Source of the DNA: Oceanobacter sp.
GTDB lineage: Bacteria > Pseudomonadota > Gammaproteobacteria > Pseudomonadales > Oceanobacteraceae
Assembly (NCBI GenBank): GCA_002733645.1
Contig: NVWL01000011.1
Span: forward strand, 1 to 64,000
Direction: 5' to 3'
DNA length: 64,000 bases
In this document: one piece after another, positions 33,273-43,088 of the stretch
Layout: each line of letters opens with the position of its first letter
Numbering within the stretch: position 1 is the first letter of the stretch
Made by a program: the position numbers and the translations under genes
The notes under the pieces: generated by a model
Told to the model about the DNA's origin: nothing
What the model saw: only the letters and a program-made list of their open reading frames with translations
The model's database searches: none

Positions 33273-35552
33273 TTAGGCAACACTCGTCAGTGTTGATAAC
33301 CGCTTACCGTTTTTTTCCGCACTGTCTGCCACTTCACTTAAAAACTCTTGCCCCCAGTGGGCAATATCGTAATTACTCACCACATCGTAGGCTTCGTTCA
33401 TACGAGCACTGGCGTCATCTGGGTGCATGGATAATGCGAAGTAACAGGTCTCTGCCATTTCCGCAGGGTCATGCGGGTTACACAGCACTGCGCCTTTAAC
33501 TTCAGCTGCGGCACCAGCAAATTCAGATAAAACTAATACGCCTTTACCTTGAATTTTCCCCTGAGTAGCAACGTATTCTTTCGCAACTAAATTTAAACCA
33601 TCACGTAATGGGGTAATCCACATAACGTCGGCCATGGCGTAGTAAGCCACGAGTTGCTCGAAGGGCACGGCTCTAAAGAAGAACTGAACCGGTGTCCAGC
33701 CAACTTGCGCATAGCGCCCATTAATCCGACCAACCGATTGTTCAATTTCACTTTGCAAATCATCATATACCTTCATGCCTTTGGCGGCAGGGACACAGAC
33801 GGTTACTAATGTAACTTTGCCGTGCAATTCAGGATGATCTTCTAACAAACGCTCAAAAGCTTCTAACTTGGCAGGAATGCCCTTGGTGTAATCAAGGCGC
33901 TCTACTGACAACACCAGTTTTACACCGTGGAGTTCATCACGCAGCTCTTCCATTCGTGCTTGAATTTCTGGTTTTTCTAATGCCGCATCAACACGATTTA
34001 AATCCAAACCAACAGGGTGTGCGCCCAATCGAATAATTCGATCGTTAATCTTAATTTCTGTGGTCATTTCATCCAACCCCACCGCACAACCATACGTTAG
34101 AAATCGTGGCGCACAGCCGGTCTTTTCGACCACGTCGAAGGGCATCACACCCTTGGCAACATCAATAAAGTTTTCTGACTGACGAGGAATATGAAAACCG
34201 ATATAGTCACACTGCAACAGGCTACCGACAATTTCTTTTCTCCATGGGAGTACGTTAAACACATCCGCCGATGGAAAATAAGTGTGGTGGAAAAAGGCGA
34301 TATTTACATCCGGACGTAATTCTCGCAAATAGGCAGGTACCATCCATAGGTTATAATCGTGCAGCCATACGGTAGCGCCTTCTGAAGCTTCTTTTGCTGT
34401 CTGCTCAGCAAACTTACGATTCACATCACAAAAGACCTGCCAGTGTTCTTCATTAAATGTCGCACGCTCCCAGAAGGTATGGAGTGTTGGCCAAAACGCT
34501 TCTTTCGAGAATCGTTTGTAAAAAATATCGACTTCTTCTTTGGTTAACGCCACCCGCGCCGCAACTAAATTGGGATATTTTTCTTTATCGACTTCCGTAT
34601 GAGTTTCAAACTCTTTAAGACTCTCATCTTTAATTGACCAAGCTACCCATGCGCCTTTTTTTCCATCTTTAAAAAAGCTTGCAAGGGTCGGGATAATGCC
34701 ATTAGGCGACGTGTGATTACGGCGCTTCATTAAGCCGTCTTCAAGGTATTCTTCATACGGTAGGCGGTGATAAACAATCACTAAATCTGAAGGGCCTGGC
34801 TCGATGTCGTCACGGCCTTCAGCATCAATGCCTTCAGCCCCTAAAAAGCCAAAATGACTAATTGCTTCTAAAATACCACCGGCGCCCGCCGCGCCAGCAT
34901 GGTAAACACGCGCTCGGCCTTCTGTTGCTTCCAATAAACCCTCTTCAGACTCACCTACACACACGCCGATAAAGTCATGCTCGTACATGGAGAGGTCATT
35001 GAGGGTGTCACCCGCTACCATGACATCTTCTCTGGGTATTTTTAAATGCTCGACTAAGGCCGTCAGCGTTGAACCTTTATTGATGTTTCGCGGTAAAAAA
35101 TCTAAATATAACCCTGCCGAATATAGGACGTCACAATTCAACGAATTACCGATTCGAGTTAGTTCATCCAGATACTCTTCTATGACATCCGGAGCAGAGA
35201 AATAAGAACAACGGCGCTCTTGTGGCACGTCTTGGCGAACTAAACCTGGTATGTGTTCAACCGCCGCTTGAATCGCATACTCGCCGGGCCATACATCATC
35301 AATTCGGCCCTGAACTTCAACGACCGGTTGTAAGGTTTCGCCATCGACGACAGTACAGCCGACATCACAAATAATGTAGCTCGGTTGTGGAATCATGGGG
35401 TCGGATAATAATGGCATCACGGACTCTAAGCCGCGTCCGGTAACAAAAATCAAATCAATATCTGGATGTACAGCAATCAACTGATACAACTGTTGGCGAG
35501 TTTCTTGAGTACCACCGAGAAAAGTACCGTCTAAATCTGTTGCAAGTAACAT
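33273..35552 (-). CDS. ggpPS: glucosylglycerol-phosphate phosphatase-synthase fusion
   Basis: A protein of about 759 residues with two enzymes. Residues 1-260 or so form a HAD phosphatase: LLATDLDGTFLGG (Asp nucleophile), VFTGRGLESV-type motif II and VAGDTLNDLSMYEHDFIGV. The rest is a GT20 glycosyltransferase (VWLHDYNLWMVPAYLREL, LSVERLDYTKGIPAKLEAFE, LRDGLNLVAKEYVATQ). This phosphatase-first order matches the fused GgpPS enzymes of Stenotrophomonas and Pseudomonas, which make the osmolyte glucosylglycerol from ADP-glucose and glycerol-3-phosphate. A trehalose role (TPS/TPP) is the alternative. The frame is open to 35678, but the ATG at 35552 has GGAGA at good spacing. Confidence 0.85.
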   Translation of the reverse strand: MLLATDLDGTFLGGTQETRQQLYQLIAVHPDIDLIFVTGRGLESVMPLLSDPMIPQPSYIICDVGCTVVDGETLQPVVEVQGRIDDVWPGEYAIQAAVEHIPGLVRQDVPQERRCSYFSAPDVIEEYLDELTRIGNSLNCDVLYSAGLYLDFLPRNINKGSTLTALVEHLKIPREDVMVAGDTLNDLSMYEHDFIGVCVGESEEGLLEATEGRARVYHAGAAGAGGILEAISHFGFLGAEGIDAEGRDDIEPGPSDLVIVYHRLPYEEYLEDGLMKRRNHTSPNGIIPTLASFFKDGKKGAWVAWSIKDESLKEFETHTEVDKEKYPNLVAARVALTKEEVDIFYKRFSKEAFWPTLHTFWERATFNEEHWQVFCDVNRKFAEQTAKEASEGATVWLHDYNLWMVPAYLRELRPDVNIAFFHHTYFPSADVFNVLPWRKEIVGSLLQCDYIGFHIPRQSENFIDVAKGVMPFDVVEKTGCAPRFLTYGCAVGLDEMTTEIKINDRIIRLGAHPVGLDLNRVDAALEKPEIQARMEELRDELHGVKLVLSVERLDYTKGIPAKLEAFERLLEDHPELHGKVTLVTVCVPAAKGMKVYDDLQSEIEQSVGRINGRYAQVGWTPVQFFFRAVPFEQLVAYYAMADVMWITPLRDGLNLVAKEYVATQGKIQGKGVLVLSEFAGAAAEVKGAVLCNPHDPAEMAETCYFALSMHPDDASARMNEAYDVVSNYDIAHWGQEFLSEVADSAEKNGKRLSTLTSVA

Positions 35553-35824
35553 AACGTTCTCCTGTTTCCAGTCAGTGTCACTTAAGACTCTGCTATGACC
35601 GGGTCCGTTGAATTTTTTGCTGCCGTCAGTACGCTTCAAGCCTGTCTGTACGACGCAAGAATAGGGGTGTGACCGCAATTAAAAAGTGAGGTTCCGGTAG
35701 GTCGCCGGGTCAGGGCGATCTAGTTAGGCCGGAAAGTCGGAACACGTTCCAACGAGACATAACCCAGGGCCTCTCAGCCTGAGGTTTGTAGTTGAAGGGC
35801 CTAGTTAGCCCAGTGAGAAGAGCG

Positions 35825-37150
35825 TTAAGCAGCGCCTTGCTGTACGCCCTTCTCTTGTTTTGCTTTACGCTTTAATTCTTGCTCCTTTTCAGCGGCTTCC
35901 GCTTCTTGCTCTGTCATCTCAGATTCACCTTCATCTGGGTGCATTTCCAACGCGGAAGGCGTGGTACGAACCATGGGCATAAAATGCGCTGGCTCGCCTG
36001 TGATCTTCTCTGCTTTTCTTTGATGCATTTTCCATACCGTGATAACCACAAGTAAGCTCTGCATCACTGCAAAGTAGACAGGCAGTGCGTTGGCACCGAC
36101 CAAGGTCATCAGTTGGCCGCTGAGTGCTGGTCCCATCGCCGCACCAATACCGTGCAGTAACAATAAGGCACTGCCTCCTGCCAGAATATCTTGTCCATCA
36201 AGGTGATCAATTAAATGGGCCACAGTAATTGGGTAAATAGAGAAAGCTAAACCACCGTACAAGGCAATGGCGGCGTATAAAAAATAACCGCCCAAGTAGC
36301 TTGCGGGAACAATAAATAAACTCGCAACGACGGCAATACCAGCAGCAACCATTAACACTCGACGACGATCATAGCGGTCTGAAAAACGTCCAACTGGGAT
36401 CTGGAGTAATGCGCCCCCCACGATTCCTGAAGTAACAAAAGCGGCGACGCCTGCGGTATCTAAACCAACCCGGCCAGCGTATACCGCTGACATCCCCCAA
36501 AATGCGCCCATAGCTAATCCGGATAACAGAGCACCCGCGACCGCCACGGGGGCTATTCGCCATAAAAAACGAACACCTAACCGTTGAACGTTCTGCACTT
36601 CTGGCGGAGAGAAACGTGTCCCCGTCACGGGAACCAAAGATAATGTGACTAAGATGGCTGCAAGTACAAATAATAGGTAAGACGAAGCCGGAGCAAGCTG
36701 TAAAAACTGTTGTGCCAACGCTAATGCGGCTAGGTTAACCACCATGTAAATAGCAAACACTTGCCCACGAAAATTCGCTGGAGTTTGCGCATTCAGCCAA
36801 CTTTCAACCACGGTATATAAGACAACAAGTGCGATTCCCGTAAGTACACGCAACCCTCCCCATGCCCAAGGCGTTGGAAATATATCGTGCAACAAGACCG
36901 ACACAGACCCAATCGCAGCAAACATGGCAAAGGCACGAATATGCCCTACTCGGCGAATCACAGGCAACGCGAGAAAAGTGCCAACAAAGAAGCCAACAAA
37001 ATACCCAGACATGATGAACCCCATGACTTCATCACTAAAGCCTTCGAGATTTCCACGTATGGCTAATAAGGTATTAAGTAAGCCGCTTCCGAGTAACAGC
37101 AGGGATACACCGGCAAACAATGAAAAAACCGGTCTAACGAGTGCAAGCAT
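35825..37150 (-). CDS. MFS transporter (YcaD-like), in the glucosylglycerol locus
   Basis: A protein of about 441 residues with 12 predicted membrane segments and a long charged C-terminal tail (EAEAAEKEQELKRKAKQEKG). MFS loop motifs are visible: RVGHIRAFAMFA in the N-terminal half and GRFSDRYDRRRVL (G-x3-D/R-x-G-R-R-like) in the second. The YcaD-like start FSLFAGVSLLLLGSGLLNTL is present. It sits between the glucoside phosphorylase and ggpPS genes, so it may move glucosylglycerol or a related sugar; this is inferred from position. The start at 37150 is preferred because GGAG lies 6 bases upstream. Confidence 0.85.
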   Translation of the reverse strand: MLALVRPVFSLFAGVSLLLLGSGLLNTLLAIRGNLEGFSDEVMGFIMSGYFVGFFVGTFLALPVIRRVGHIRAFAMFAAIGSVSVLLHDIFPTPWAWGGLRVLTGIALVVLYTVVESWLNAQTPANFRGQVFAIYMVVNLAALALAQQFLQLAPASSYLLFVLAAILVTLSLVPVTGTRFSPPEVQNVQRLGVRFLWRIAPVAVAGALLSGLAMGAFWGMSAVYAGRVGLDTAGVAAFVTSGIVGGALLQIPVGRFSDRYDRRRVLMVAAGIAVVASLFIVPASYLGGYFLYAAIALYGGLAFSIYPITVAHLIDHLDGQDILAGGSALLLLHGIGAAMGPALSGQLMTLVGANALPVYFAVMQSLLVVITVWKMHQRKAEKITGEPAHFMPMVRTTPSALEMHPDEGESEMTEQEAEAAEKEQELKRKAKQEKGVQQGAA

Positions 37151-37207
37151 GAACATCTCCGCCGAACGCGGGTGCGTCCGGCTTTATCCAGGATTAGGAA
37201 ATGACGA

Positions 37208-38650
37208 CTAACAGTGAATCGTCACTTCCTCCAAGGTGTCAGTATCAACATAGGTTAAGACCGTAGTATTAAAGTTCAAATCAATAAACGCCGAACAATA
37301 ATACTCTCCCTTACGCCACGCCATATGTACGCTACTGTCGTTGCTGGAGTTTAGTTCAAAGTGGCCGTCAAAGGCGGGATAATTGGAGCGAAATTCCATC
37401 AGTTTCATTAAGCGCTGCACTACTGGCCTTTGAATAGATTCTTCAACTTCTTCAAGATCGTAGTAGTGACGATTAATGTCACGCAACTCGCCGGTCTCTT
37501 CCATCAGAGGTTCATCATTGACACCGGCTAACCAACCCACGTAATACACTTGTGGAATACCCGGCGTGAAAAACTGAATGGCTCGTGAGGCAATATAAGC
37601 ATCGTCGTTTTGCATTAAGGCATCATAGAAGGTACAGGTGATCTGATAAATTGCCCCGACGCTATGAATATTTGCCGCCGACTTCCGCATAATAGGATCA
37701 GCGCTGCGTTGCTGCAGGTTATCGATTAATGCGGATATTTTCTCTTCTGGCAGAACGCCTTCCACGTCCGGGATACAAATGCCGTCGTGTGTATCCAGCA
37801 CTGTCACCATGTTGCGCGGACACATGCGTAACCAGTTCTTCAAATAAACGCTATTTGCATCCAGTAATGAAAACAACACTAACGGTGGTAAGGCAAAGCC
37901 ATAGGGGTGCATATCGCGGCGACTGATCGCATATTGGTAACTGGTATGATCGTGCACTTCAGGTAAACATCGTGCGCCGTGACGCTGGGCCACCGAATTG
38001 ACCCAGTCAAGATTGCGATAGACCTCAGGCTCAACCAAGAAACAGCTACTTCCCACCCGCTTGGTGGTGTAGCCAAAGGCATCAAGACGAAATAGCTTTA
38101 CGCCTTTTTTTGCCATAAAACCGATGTAGTCTTCCATCAACTCGTAAGTAATGTCTGCGTCGTAATTTAAATCAATTTGATTTTCGGTAAAGGTGCACCA
38201 CACACGTTCACAACTGCCGTCTGCAAAGGTGACTTCGCGAAACGGTTCTTTCTCTTTGCGGATATGGATTTTAGCCATGTCGTCGGCGGTAAACTCGCCC
38301 ATTTTATCGACACGGACAAACAGCTCTGAGTAGCGTGATTTATCTTTGTATTTGAGAAAATCCTGAAACTCGTGCGACTCATCTGAGATATGGTTAACGG
38401 TTAAGTCGGCACAAATATCGAATTTTTCAGCGATGGCTTCAACGTCTTTCCAGCCACCATAAGCGGGATCAACTTCTTTGTGAGTCAGCGGCGAAAAACC
38501 GGCGTCAGCATTGGATGGGTAAAACGGTAAGATATGCACCCCTCCAACGGCGGTAGCCAGATATTTATCCATGACGGCACCAAGATCCTTAAGATCTTTA
38601 CCAAGGCGATTAGGATAGGCGATCAGTTGTACTGCATTTCTGAGTGACAT
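37208..38650 (-). CDS. GH13_18 phosphorylase, sucrose- or glucosylglycerol-phosphorylase
   Basis: A 480-residue retaining phosphorylase of GH13 subfamily 18. Features are VHILPFYPSNADAGFSP, the nucleophile region LFRLDAFGYTTKR (Asp), the acid/base region CLPEVHDH (Glu), and VLDTHDGI (transition-state Asp). The family contains sucrose phosphorylase and 2-O-glucosylglycerol phosphorylase. Because it lies in one line with an MFS transporter and ggpPS, glucosylglycerol plus phosphate to glucose-1-phosphate and glycerol is the likeliest reaction. This would let the cell recycle its osmolyte. AGGAGG precedes the ATG. It heads the three-gene cluster. Confidence 0.85.
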   Translation of the reverse strand: MSLRNAVQLIAYPNRLGKDLKDLGAVMDKYLATAVGGVHILPFYPSNADAGFSPLTHKEVDPAYGGWKDVEAIAEKFDICADLTVNHISDESHEFQDFLKYKDKSRYSELFVRVDKMGEFTADDMAKIHIRKEKEPFREVTFADGSCERVWCTFTENQIDLNYDADITYELMEDYIGFMAKKGVKLFRLDAFGYTTKRVGSSCFLVEPEVYRNLDWVNSVAQRHGARCLPEVHDHTSYQYAISRRDMHPYGFALPPLVLFSLLDANSVYLKNWLRMCPRNMVTVLDTHDGICIPDVEGVLPEEKISALIDNLQQRSADPIMRKSAANIHSVGAIYQITCTFYDALMQNDDAYIASRAIQFFTPGIPQVYYVGWLAGVNDEPLMEETGELRDINRHYYDLEEVEESIQRPVVQRLMKLMEFRSNYPAFDGHFELNSSNDSSVHMAWRKGEYYCSAFIDLNFNTTVLTYVDTDTLEEVTIHC

Positions 38651-39203
38651 AATTTCCTCCTGCTTTATAACTTAACGCAAACCGAGGGCTTGTCGTTCAC
38701 AATCAATGGATCCATTCGACGATCTGGTCATTTTGTGACGAGGTGATACAGAGATGGTTCAATACGTCGGTGAGAGTTAACAACTCACGCTATACGGTGA
38801 AAACCCCGATCAACACCTGAGTACGCGCCACACAAGCGAAAAAAGTGAGCTAAAGTATGTTTAACTGCGCCCAAATAAACGATTCAGATCCCAGATTTGT
38901 GGCTAAAGAGAACCTTGTCAGACAACTTAAACAGACCCTAAATTATTGACCAACAAGGCTTTTTCCGGTATTTTCGCGTGGAAATGAAAAGGCTAACTTA
39001 TGTAGTGAGGCCAGTGTAAGCTCTGCCTGCTTAGCCACTGGCCCAGACCTGACTGACAGGTCTTTTCTCTTGAAAATGACGAGCAGGTTCAGCCAATCGG
39101 TTATCACCGGGCTGAAGCAGATTGGAGTATGACATCGGGCCAAAAGCCCTCAGTGTTGTCTCCGCGCCTGCGTTTAAAGAGCTTTTATAAAGGCGATTCC
39201 ACG
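38651..39203. other. divergent control region between the GH13_18 gene and mqo
   Basis: No gene is supported. The left part should hold the promoters of the osmolyte locus and of mqo. The right part (39000-39200) is a structured leader of mqo with several hairpins, described separately. Confidence 0.6.
39009..39070 (+). promoter_or_regulatory. candidate attenuator or riboswitch in the mqo leader, with intrinsic terminator
   Basis: A long hairpin (GGCCAGTGTAAGC 39009-39021 with GCTTAGCCACTGGCC 39029-39043, 2-base bulge) is followed directly by AGACCTG-ACTGA-CAGGTCT and TTTTCTC (39045-39069), a good intrinsic terminator. It lies about 135 bp before the mqo start. Another stem (TTCAGCC 39088-39094 with GGCTGAA 39110-39116) follows. 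Termination inside the leader implies regulated read-through. No known riboswitch class was recognised. Confidence 0.55.
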
Positions 39204-40685
39204 ATGACGACACAAAAGGTCGATGTGCTGCTAGTAGGCGGCGGCGCCATGAGCGCAACTCTTGGCACACTTCTGCGCCGACTAGATCCTTCCCTTAAAA
39301 TCACATTGGTTGAGCGTCTTGACCACGTTGCCCATGAGAGCACCGACGGCTGGAATAATGCTGGTACCGGTCACGCCGGATACTGCGAGCTTAACTACAC
39401 CCCAACAAACGACGATGGCGAGGTAGAGATTGATCGTGCGTTATCAATCAATGCTAACTTCGAAATCTCACTGCAGCTGTGGAGCTACTTGGTCAAGGAA
39501 GGGGCGTTACCAGAACCTGATCAATTTATTCACCCGACTCCGCACCTGAGCTTCGTATGGGGCGAGGACAACGTTTCTTTCCTCCGCCAACGCTATGAGA
39601 AACTAAGCGCTCACCACCTCTTCAAAGAGATGGAATACAGCGAAGACCCTGCTGTTTTGGCACAGTGGATGCCATTGGTCATGAAAGACCGTAATCCAGA
39701 TGAAAAAGTGGCAGCTACTCGTGTGGCTCATGGGGCCGATGTCGATTTTGGTTCGCTAGCGCGCAACATGGTGCGCAACCTTGAGCAACATGAAAACTTC
39801 ACGCTAAAGCTGAACCACGAAGTGGATGATTTTGACCACGCTAAAGACGGCAGCTGGCATGTACGTGTCAAAGACCGTAAGAGCGGTAAGTCACACACTG
39901 TTCATGCTGATTTTGTATTCTTAGGCGCCGGTGGTGGTGCATTGCCCTTACTGCAAGAATCAGGCATTGATGAAGCCGCAGGTTACGGCGGCTTCCCTGT
40001 ATCTGGCCAATGGTTAGTCTGTAAAGACCCTGCGGTAGTGAGCCAGCATCACGCCAAGGTATATGGCAAAGCCGCGATCGGTGCGCCGCCAATGTCGGTT
40101 CCCCACTTAGATACGCGTATGATCAACGGTGAACCCGCTCTACTGTTTGGCCCTTTCGCCGGCTTTACCACGAAGTTCCTTAAGAAAGGCTCTAAGCTTG
40201 ATCTCTTGAAATCCGTCAGTATCAGTAACTTGATGCCGATGATGGATGTTGGCATTAACAATATGGAGCTGACTAAATACTTAATCAGTGAAGTTCGCCA
40301 ATCTCATAAAGATCGTGTTGCAACACTGCGCGACTATTTTCCGGCATGTCAGGATAAAAACTGGGATTTAGCACAAGCTGGCCAGCGCGTTCAGATCATT
40401 AAAAAAGACGCACAAGGTCGAGGCAAACTTGAGTTTGGGACTGAGCTGGTTGCTGCAAAAGATAGCTCGCTCGCCGCACTGTTAGGTGCTTCTCCGGGAG
40501 CCTCCGTTGCCGTACAAGCGATGATTGAAGTCCTAGAACGTTGTTTCAAAGAGAAGATGGCATCCGGCTGGGCAGATAAGCTTAATGAAATGATCCCTTC
40601 GTATGGTAAGTCGTTAAAAACTGATCCTGAGTTATTGGCAGAAGTACGTAGCTATACACTGAGCACGTTGAAGTTAGCAAAATAA
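39204..40685 (+). CDS. mqo: malate:quinone oxidoreductase
   Basis: A 493-residue FAD enzyme of the membrane surface that oxidises malate to oxaloacetate and passes electrons to quinone. The FAD motif is VDVLLVGGGAMSATLG at the N-terminus, followed by DGWNNAGTGHAGYCELNYTP and the C-terminal LGASPGASVAVQAMIEVLE, all typical of Mqo. The frame is open to 39129, but the extra 25 residues lie in the structured leader, so the ATG at 39204 is chosen. A bidirectional terminator follows. Confidence 0.97.
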   Translation: MTTQKVDVLLVGGGAMSATLGTLLRRLDPSLKITLVERLDHVAHESTDGWNNAGTGHAGYCELNYTPTNDDGEVEIDRALSINANFEISLQLWSYLVKEGALPEPDQFIHPTPHLSFVWGEDNVSFLRQRYEKLSAHHLFKEMEYSEDPAVLAQWMPLVMKDRNPDEKVAATRVAHGADVDFGSLARNMVRNLEQHENFTLKLNHEVDDFDHAKDGSWHVRVKDRKSGKSHTVHADFVFLGAGGGALPLLQESGIDEAAGYGGFPVSGQWLVCKDPAVVSQHHAKVYGKAAIGAPPMSVPHLDTRMINGEPALLFGPFAGFTTKFLKKGSKLDLLKSVSISNLMPMMDVGINNMELTKYLISEVRQSHKDRVATLRDYFPACQDKNWDLAQAGQRVQIIKKDAQGRGKLEFGTELVAAKDSSLAALLGASPGASVAVQAMIEVLERCFKEKMASGWADKLNEMIPSYGKSLKTDPELLAEVRSYTLSTLKLAK

Positions 40686-40700
40686 CTCAGTTCATACATA

Positions 40701-40736
40701 AAAAGGGCCAGCTAACGTATGCTAGCTGGCCCTTTT
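40701..40736. terminator. bidirectional terminator between mqo and egtD
   Basis: AAAAGGGCCAGCTA and TAGCTGGCCCTTTT form a perfect 14-bp stem with an 8-base loop, with A and T runs on either side. It serves both convergent units. Confidence 0.95.
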
Positions 40737-40772
40737 TATATCGACTCCATAACTCACACTAAGCATCGGATA

Positions 40773-41789
40773 TTAGACAACACGCAAGATATTCACGCTG
40801 AAGTAATCTTGGTCGTCTGTCCAGCTTTGTTCCAGCTTAAATCCAGCAGATTGCGCCAGCTCGCCAATGCCCTCAAGACTGTATTTATGCGAATACTCAG
40901 TATGAATCATTTCGCCTTTTTCAAAATAGATTAGTTCTCCAGCCACTTCGGCCCACTGCTCTGCCTTACTGACTAAATACATCTCTATGCGCTCAGCCAT
41001 TGAGTTATAAAAGGCATGATGCAAAAAAGTATCGTGTTTGAAATCCGCACTGGCGACGCGATTAATATGGCTTAATATATTGAGATTAAATTGCGCGGTG
41101 ATACCTTCGCGATCATTGTAAGCAGCATTTAATATACCATCCGGCTTTATCAGATCGACACCTAAAATAATACCATCGCCCGATGATAGCGATGTTCGAA
41201 TTGATGTTAAAAAATCACTGGCTTGATAGGGCGTCATGTTGCCTATCGTTGATCCAGGATAAAAAACCATCGTTTGTGGCTTACTAGAATTTTTTAAAGA
41301 ACTAACATCATCAACATGCAAGTCGTGAGGAATTATTCGCTCACCACTAAAATCAGCAGCCACCGCTCTCACGGTTAACCATGGATATTCTGCACTTAAC
41401 GTAGCCGCAGAAGCTTGTAAATAATCAGCAGATATATCCATAGGAACATACAAGCTTGGACGAATAGCATCGAGTAATAATCGAATTTTCTCACAACTGC
41501 CACAACCGGGTTCCACGACAATGGCATTTTCTCCACACGCACTTGCGATTTCAGAAGCGTATTTGTTTAAAATGCTTTTCTCGGTACGTGTTGGGTAGTA
41601 TTCATCTGTTTTCGTGATTTTTTCAAACAACCCCGAACCATATTCGTCGTAAAAATATTTAGGTTCAATGTATTTAAATGACGAGGTTAATCCTACAAGT
41701 ATCTCTTCACAGACTTGAGATCGGTTGCTTGATTGATCTTCATATGTAATGTTTTTATTTACCGTTTCAGCGTTTAATGTCGCAGTCAT
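40773..41789 (-). CDS. egtD: L-histidine N-alpha-methyltransferase EgtD
   Basis: A 338-residue SAM-dependent enzyme that trimethylates histidine to hercynine, the first step of ergothioneine synthesis. Family blocks are PKYFYDEYGSGLFEKIT, DEYYPTRTEKSIL, the SAM motif VVEPGCGSCEKIRLLL, and MVFYPGSTIGNMTPYQA. The length is standard. It follows egtB by 18 bp on the same strand. Confidence 0.96.
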   Translation of the reverse strand: MTATLNAETVNKNITYEDQSSNRSQVCEEILVGLTSSFKYIEPKYFYDEYGSGLFEKITKTDEYYPTRTEKSILNKYASEIASACGENAIVVEPGCGSCEKIRLLLDAIRPSLYVPMDISADYLQASAATLSAEYPWLTVRAVAADFSGERIIPHDLHVDDVSSLKNSSKPQTMVFYPGSTIGNMTPYQASDFLTSIRTSLSSGDGIILGVDLIKPDGILNAAYNDREGITAQFNLNILSHINRVASADFKHDTFLHHAFYNSMAERIEMYLVSKAEQWAEVAGELIYFEKGEMIHTEYSHKYSLEGIGELAQSAGFKLEQSWTDDQDYFSVNILRVV

Positions 41790-41807
41790 AATAATTCTTC
41801 CTTGAAG

Positions 41808-43088
41808 TTAACGAGCCAAACGAATCGATGTTGTCACCCACCGGTCTTGTGGGTAGAAGAAATTTCGATAGGTTACACGTAAGTGGTTGGCTGGTGAGAT
41901 CGATGCCCCGCCTCTTAATACCCACTGATTCGACATAAATTTGCCATTGTATTCACCGATCGCTCCTTGCTCCGGACGATACCCCGGATACGCTTGGTAA
42001 GCGCTTGCTGTCCATTGCCACCCAAAAGTATAGACCTGATTCAGACTCTCGCTAGAGTGAGATTCCGCTTGCGAGACAGCAAATTCCCATTCCGCCTCCG
42101 TAGGCAACCGCGCTCCAGCCCATTCAGCAAACGCGGCCGCTTCATATCCACTGATATTAGTTACTGGGGCATCCAAATCTAACGGCTGTAATCCAGCCAG
42201 TGTAAATTCAAACCACTGCGACTCTTGCTTGAGCCAATACAAGGGAGATGTCCAATTTTGATTGTTCACCGTAGACCAACCATCGGCCAACCAACATTCT
42301 GGGCGCGAGTAACCACCAGCCTCAATGAACTTCAAATAATCACGATTGGTGACGAGGTTTTTGGCTATCTGAAAGGGCTCTAAGTAAGTTGAATGACGCG
42401 GGAGTTCATTATCAAAACAAAAATGTTCATCACCTACATTGTGATCAGCGCCGATCTCAACCAAACCACCCTCATGGCTCACCCACAACGTTTCGCGTGA
42501 TTGCGTTTGCTGTTCTTTCTTGTGTGGTTTTAAGAGATACCCAGCTTGGTATTCTGGCAGCAAGGGGTTTTGAAACAATGAATAGCGGATATCCATTAAC
42601 AGCAGCTCTTGATGCTGTTTCTCATGCTGAACACCCAACATGCAACGAGTGAGTAAGATACACGTATCATCGTCAGATAATCGGTCGTCACCAGACAGTA
42701 AGCGCATCATCTGCTGATCCACATATCGTCGATAAGCAATGACTTCATCTAAGGATGGGCGCGAAAGTAAACCGCGTTTACTGCGGTCAAATTGCTCACC
42801 AACAGCGTTGTAATAGGAGTTAAAAAGATACTCAAAGCGAGGATGAAACGCCTGGTAACTGGGAACCAGCTCGCTCAAAATAAACGTTTCAAAAAACCAA
42901 GAGGTGTGAGCCAAGTGCCACTTTGGTGGGCTATCCGCCTGTAAGCTCATATCCTCAATTGAAAGAGGCTCACACAGCGCCTCTGTTTGCCTCCGCGTGG
43001 CTTCCCACTCGGCGATAAGGCGTTGGTTTAGACCTTCCGAATACAGCGCTTGCTCCTGCGAACACTCGTTAGGTTGTAGGCTATTCAT
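41808..43088 (-). CDS. egtB: ergothioneine biosynthesis sulfoxide synthase EgtB
   Basis: A protein of about 426 residues with an N-terminal DinB-like helical domain and a C-terminal FGE-sulfatase domain. The iron ligands lie in WHLAHTSWFFE (His about 61) and GVQHEKQHQELL (His about 155 and 159). The C-terminal part has GARLPTEAEWEFAV and NQWVLRGGASISP. It adds a sulfur amino acid to hercynine using O2. No EgtA or EgtC is near, so the enzyme may use cysteine directly, as in other two-gene systems. The frame is open to 43124 with a similar ribosome site, so the start could be 12 codons earlier. Confidence 0.93.
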   Translation of the reverse strand: MNSLQPNECSQEQALYSEGLNQRLIAEWEATRRQTEALCEPLSIEDMSLQADSPPKWHLAHTSWFFETFILSELVPSYQAFHPRFEYLFNSYYNAVGEQFDRSKRGLLSRPSLDEVIAYRRYVDQQMMRLLSGDDRLSDDDTCILLTRCMLGVQHEKQHQELLLMDIRYSLFQNPLLPEYQAGYLLKPHKKEQQTQSRETLWVSHEGGLVEIGADHNVGDEHFCFDNELPRHSTYLEPFQIAKNLVTNRDYLKFIEAGGYSRPECWLADGWSTVNNQNWTSPLYWLKQESQWFEFTLAGLQPLDLDAPVTNISGYEAAAFAEWAGARLPTEAEWEFAVSQAESHSSESLNQVYTFGWQWTASAYQAYPGYRPEQGAIGEYNGKFMSNQWVLRGGASISPANHLRVTYRNFFYPQDRWVTTSIRLAR

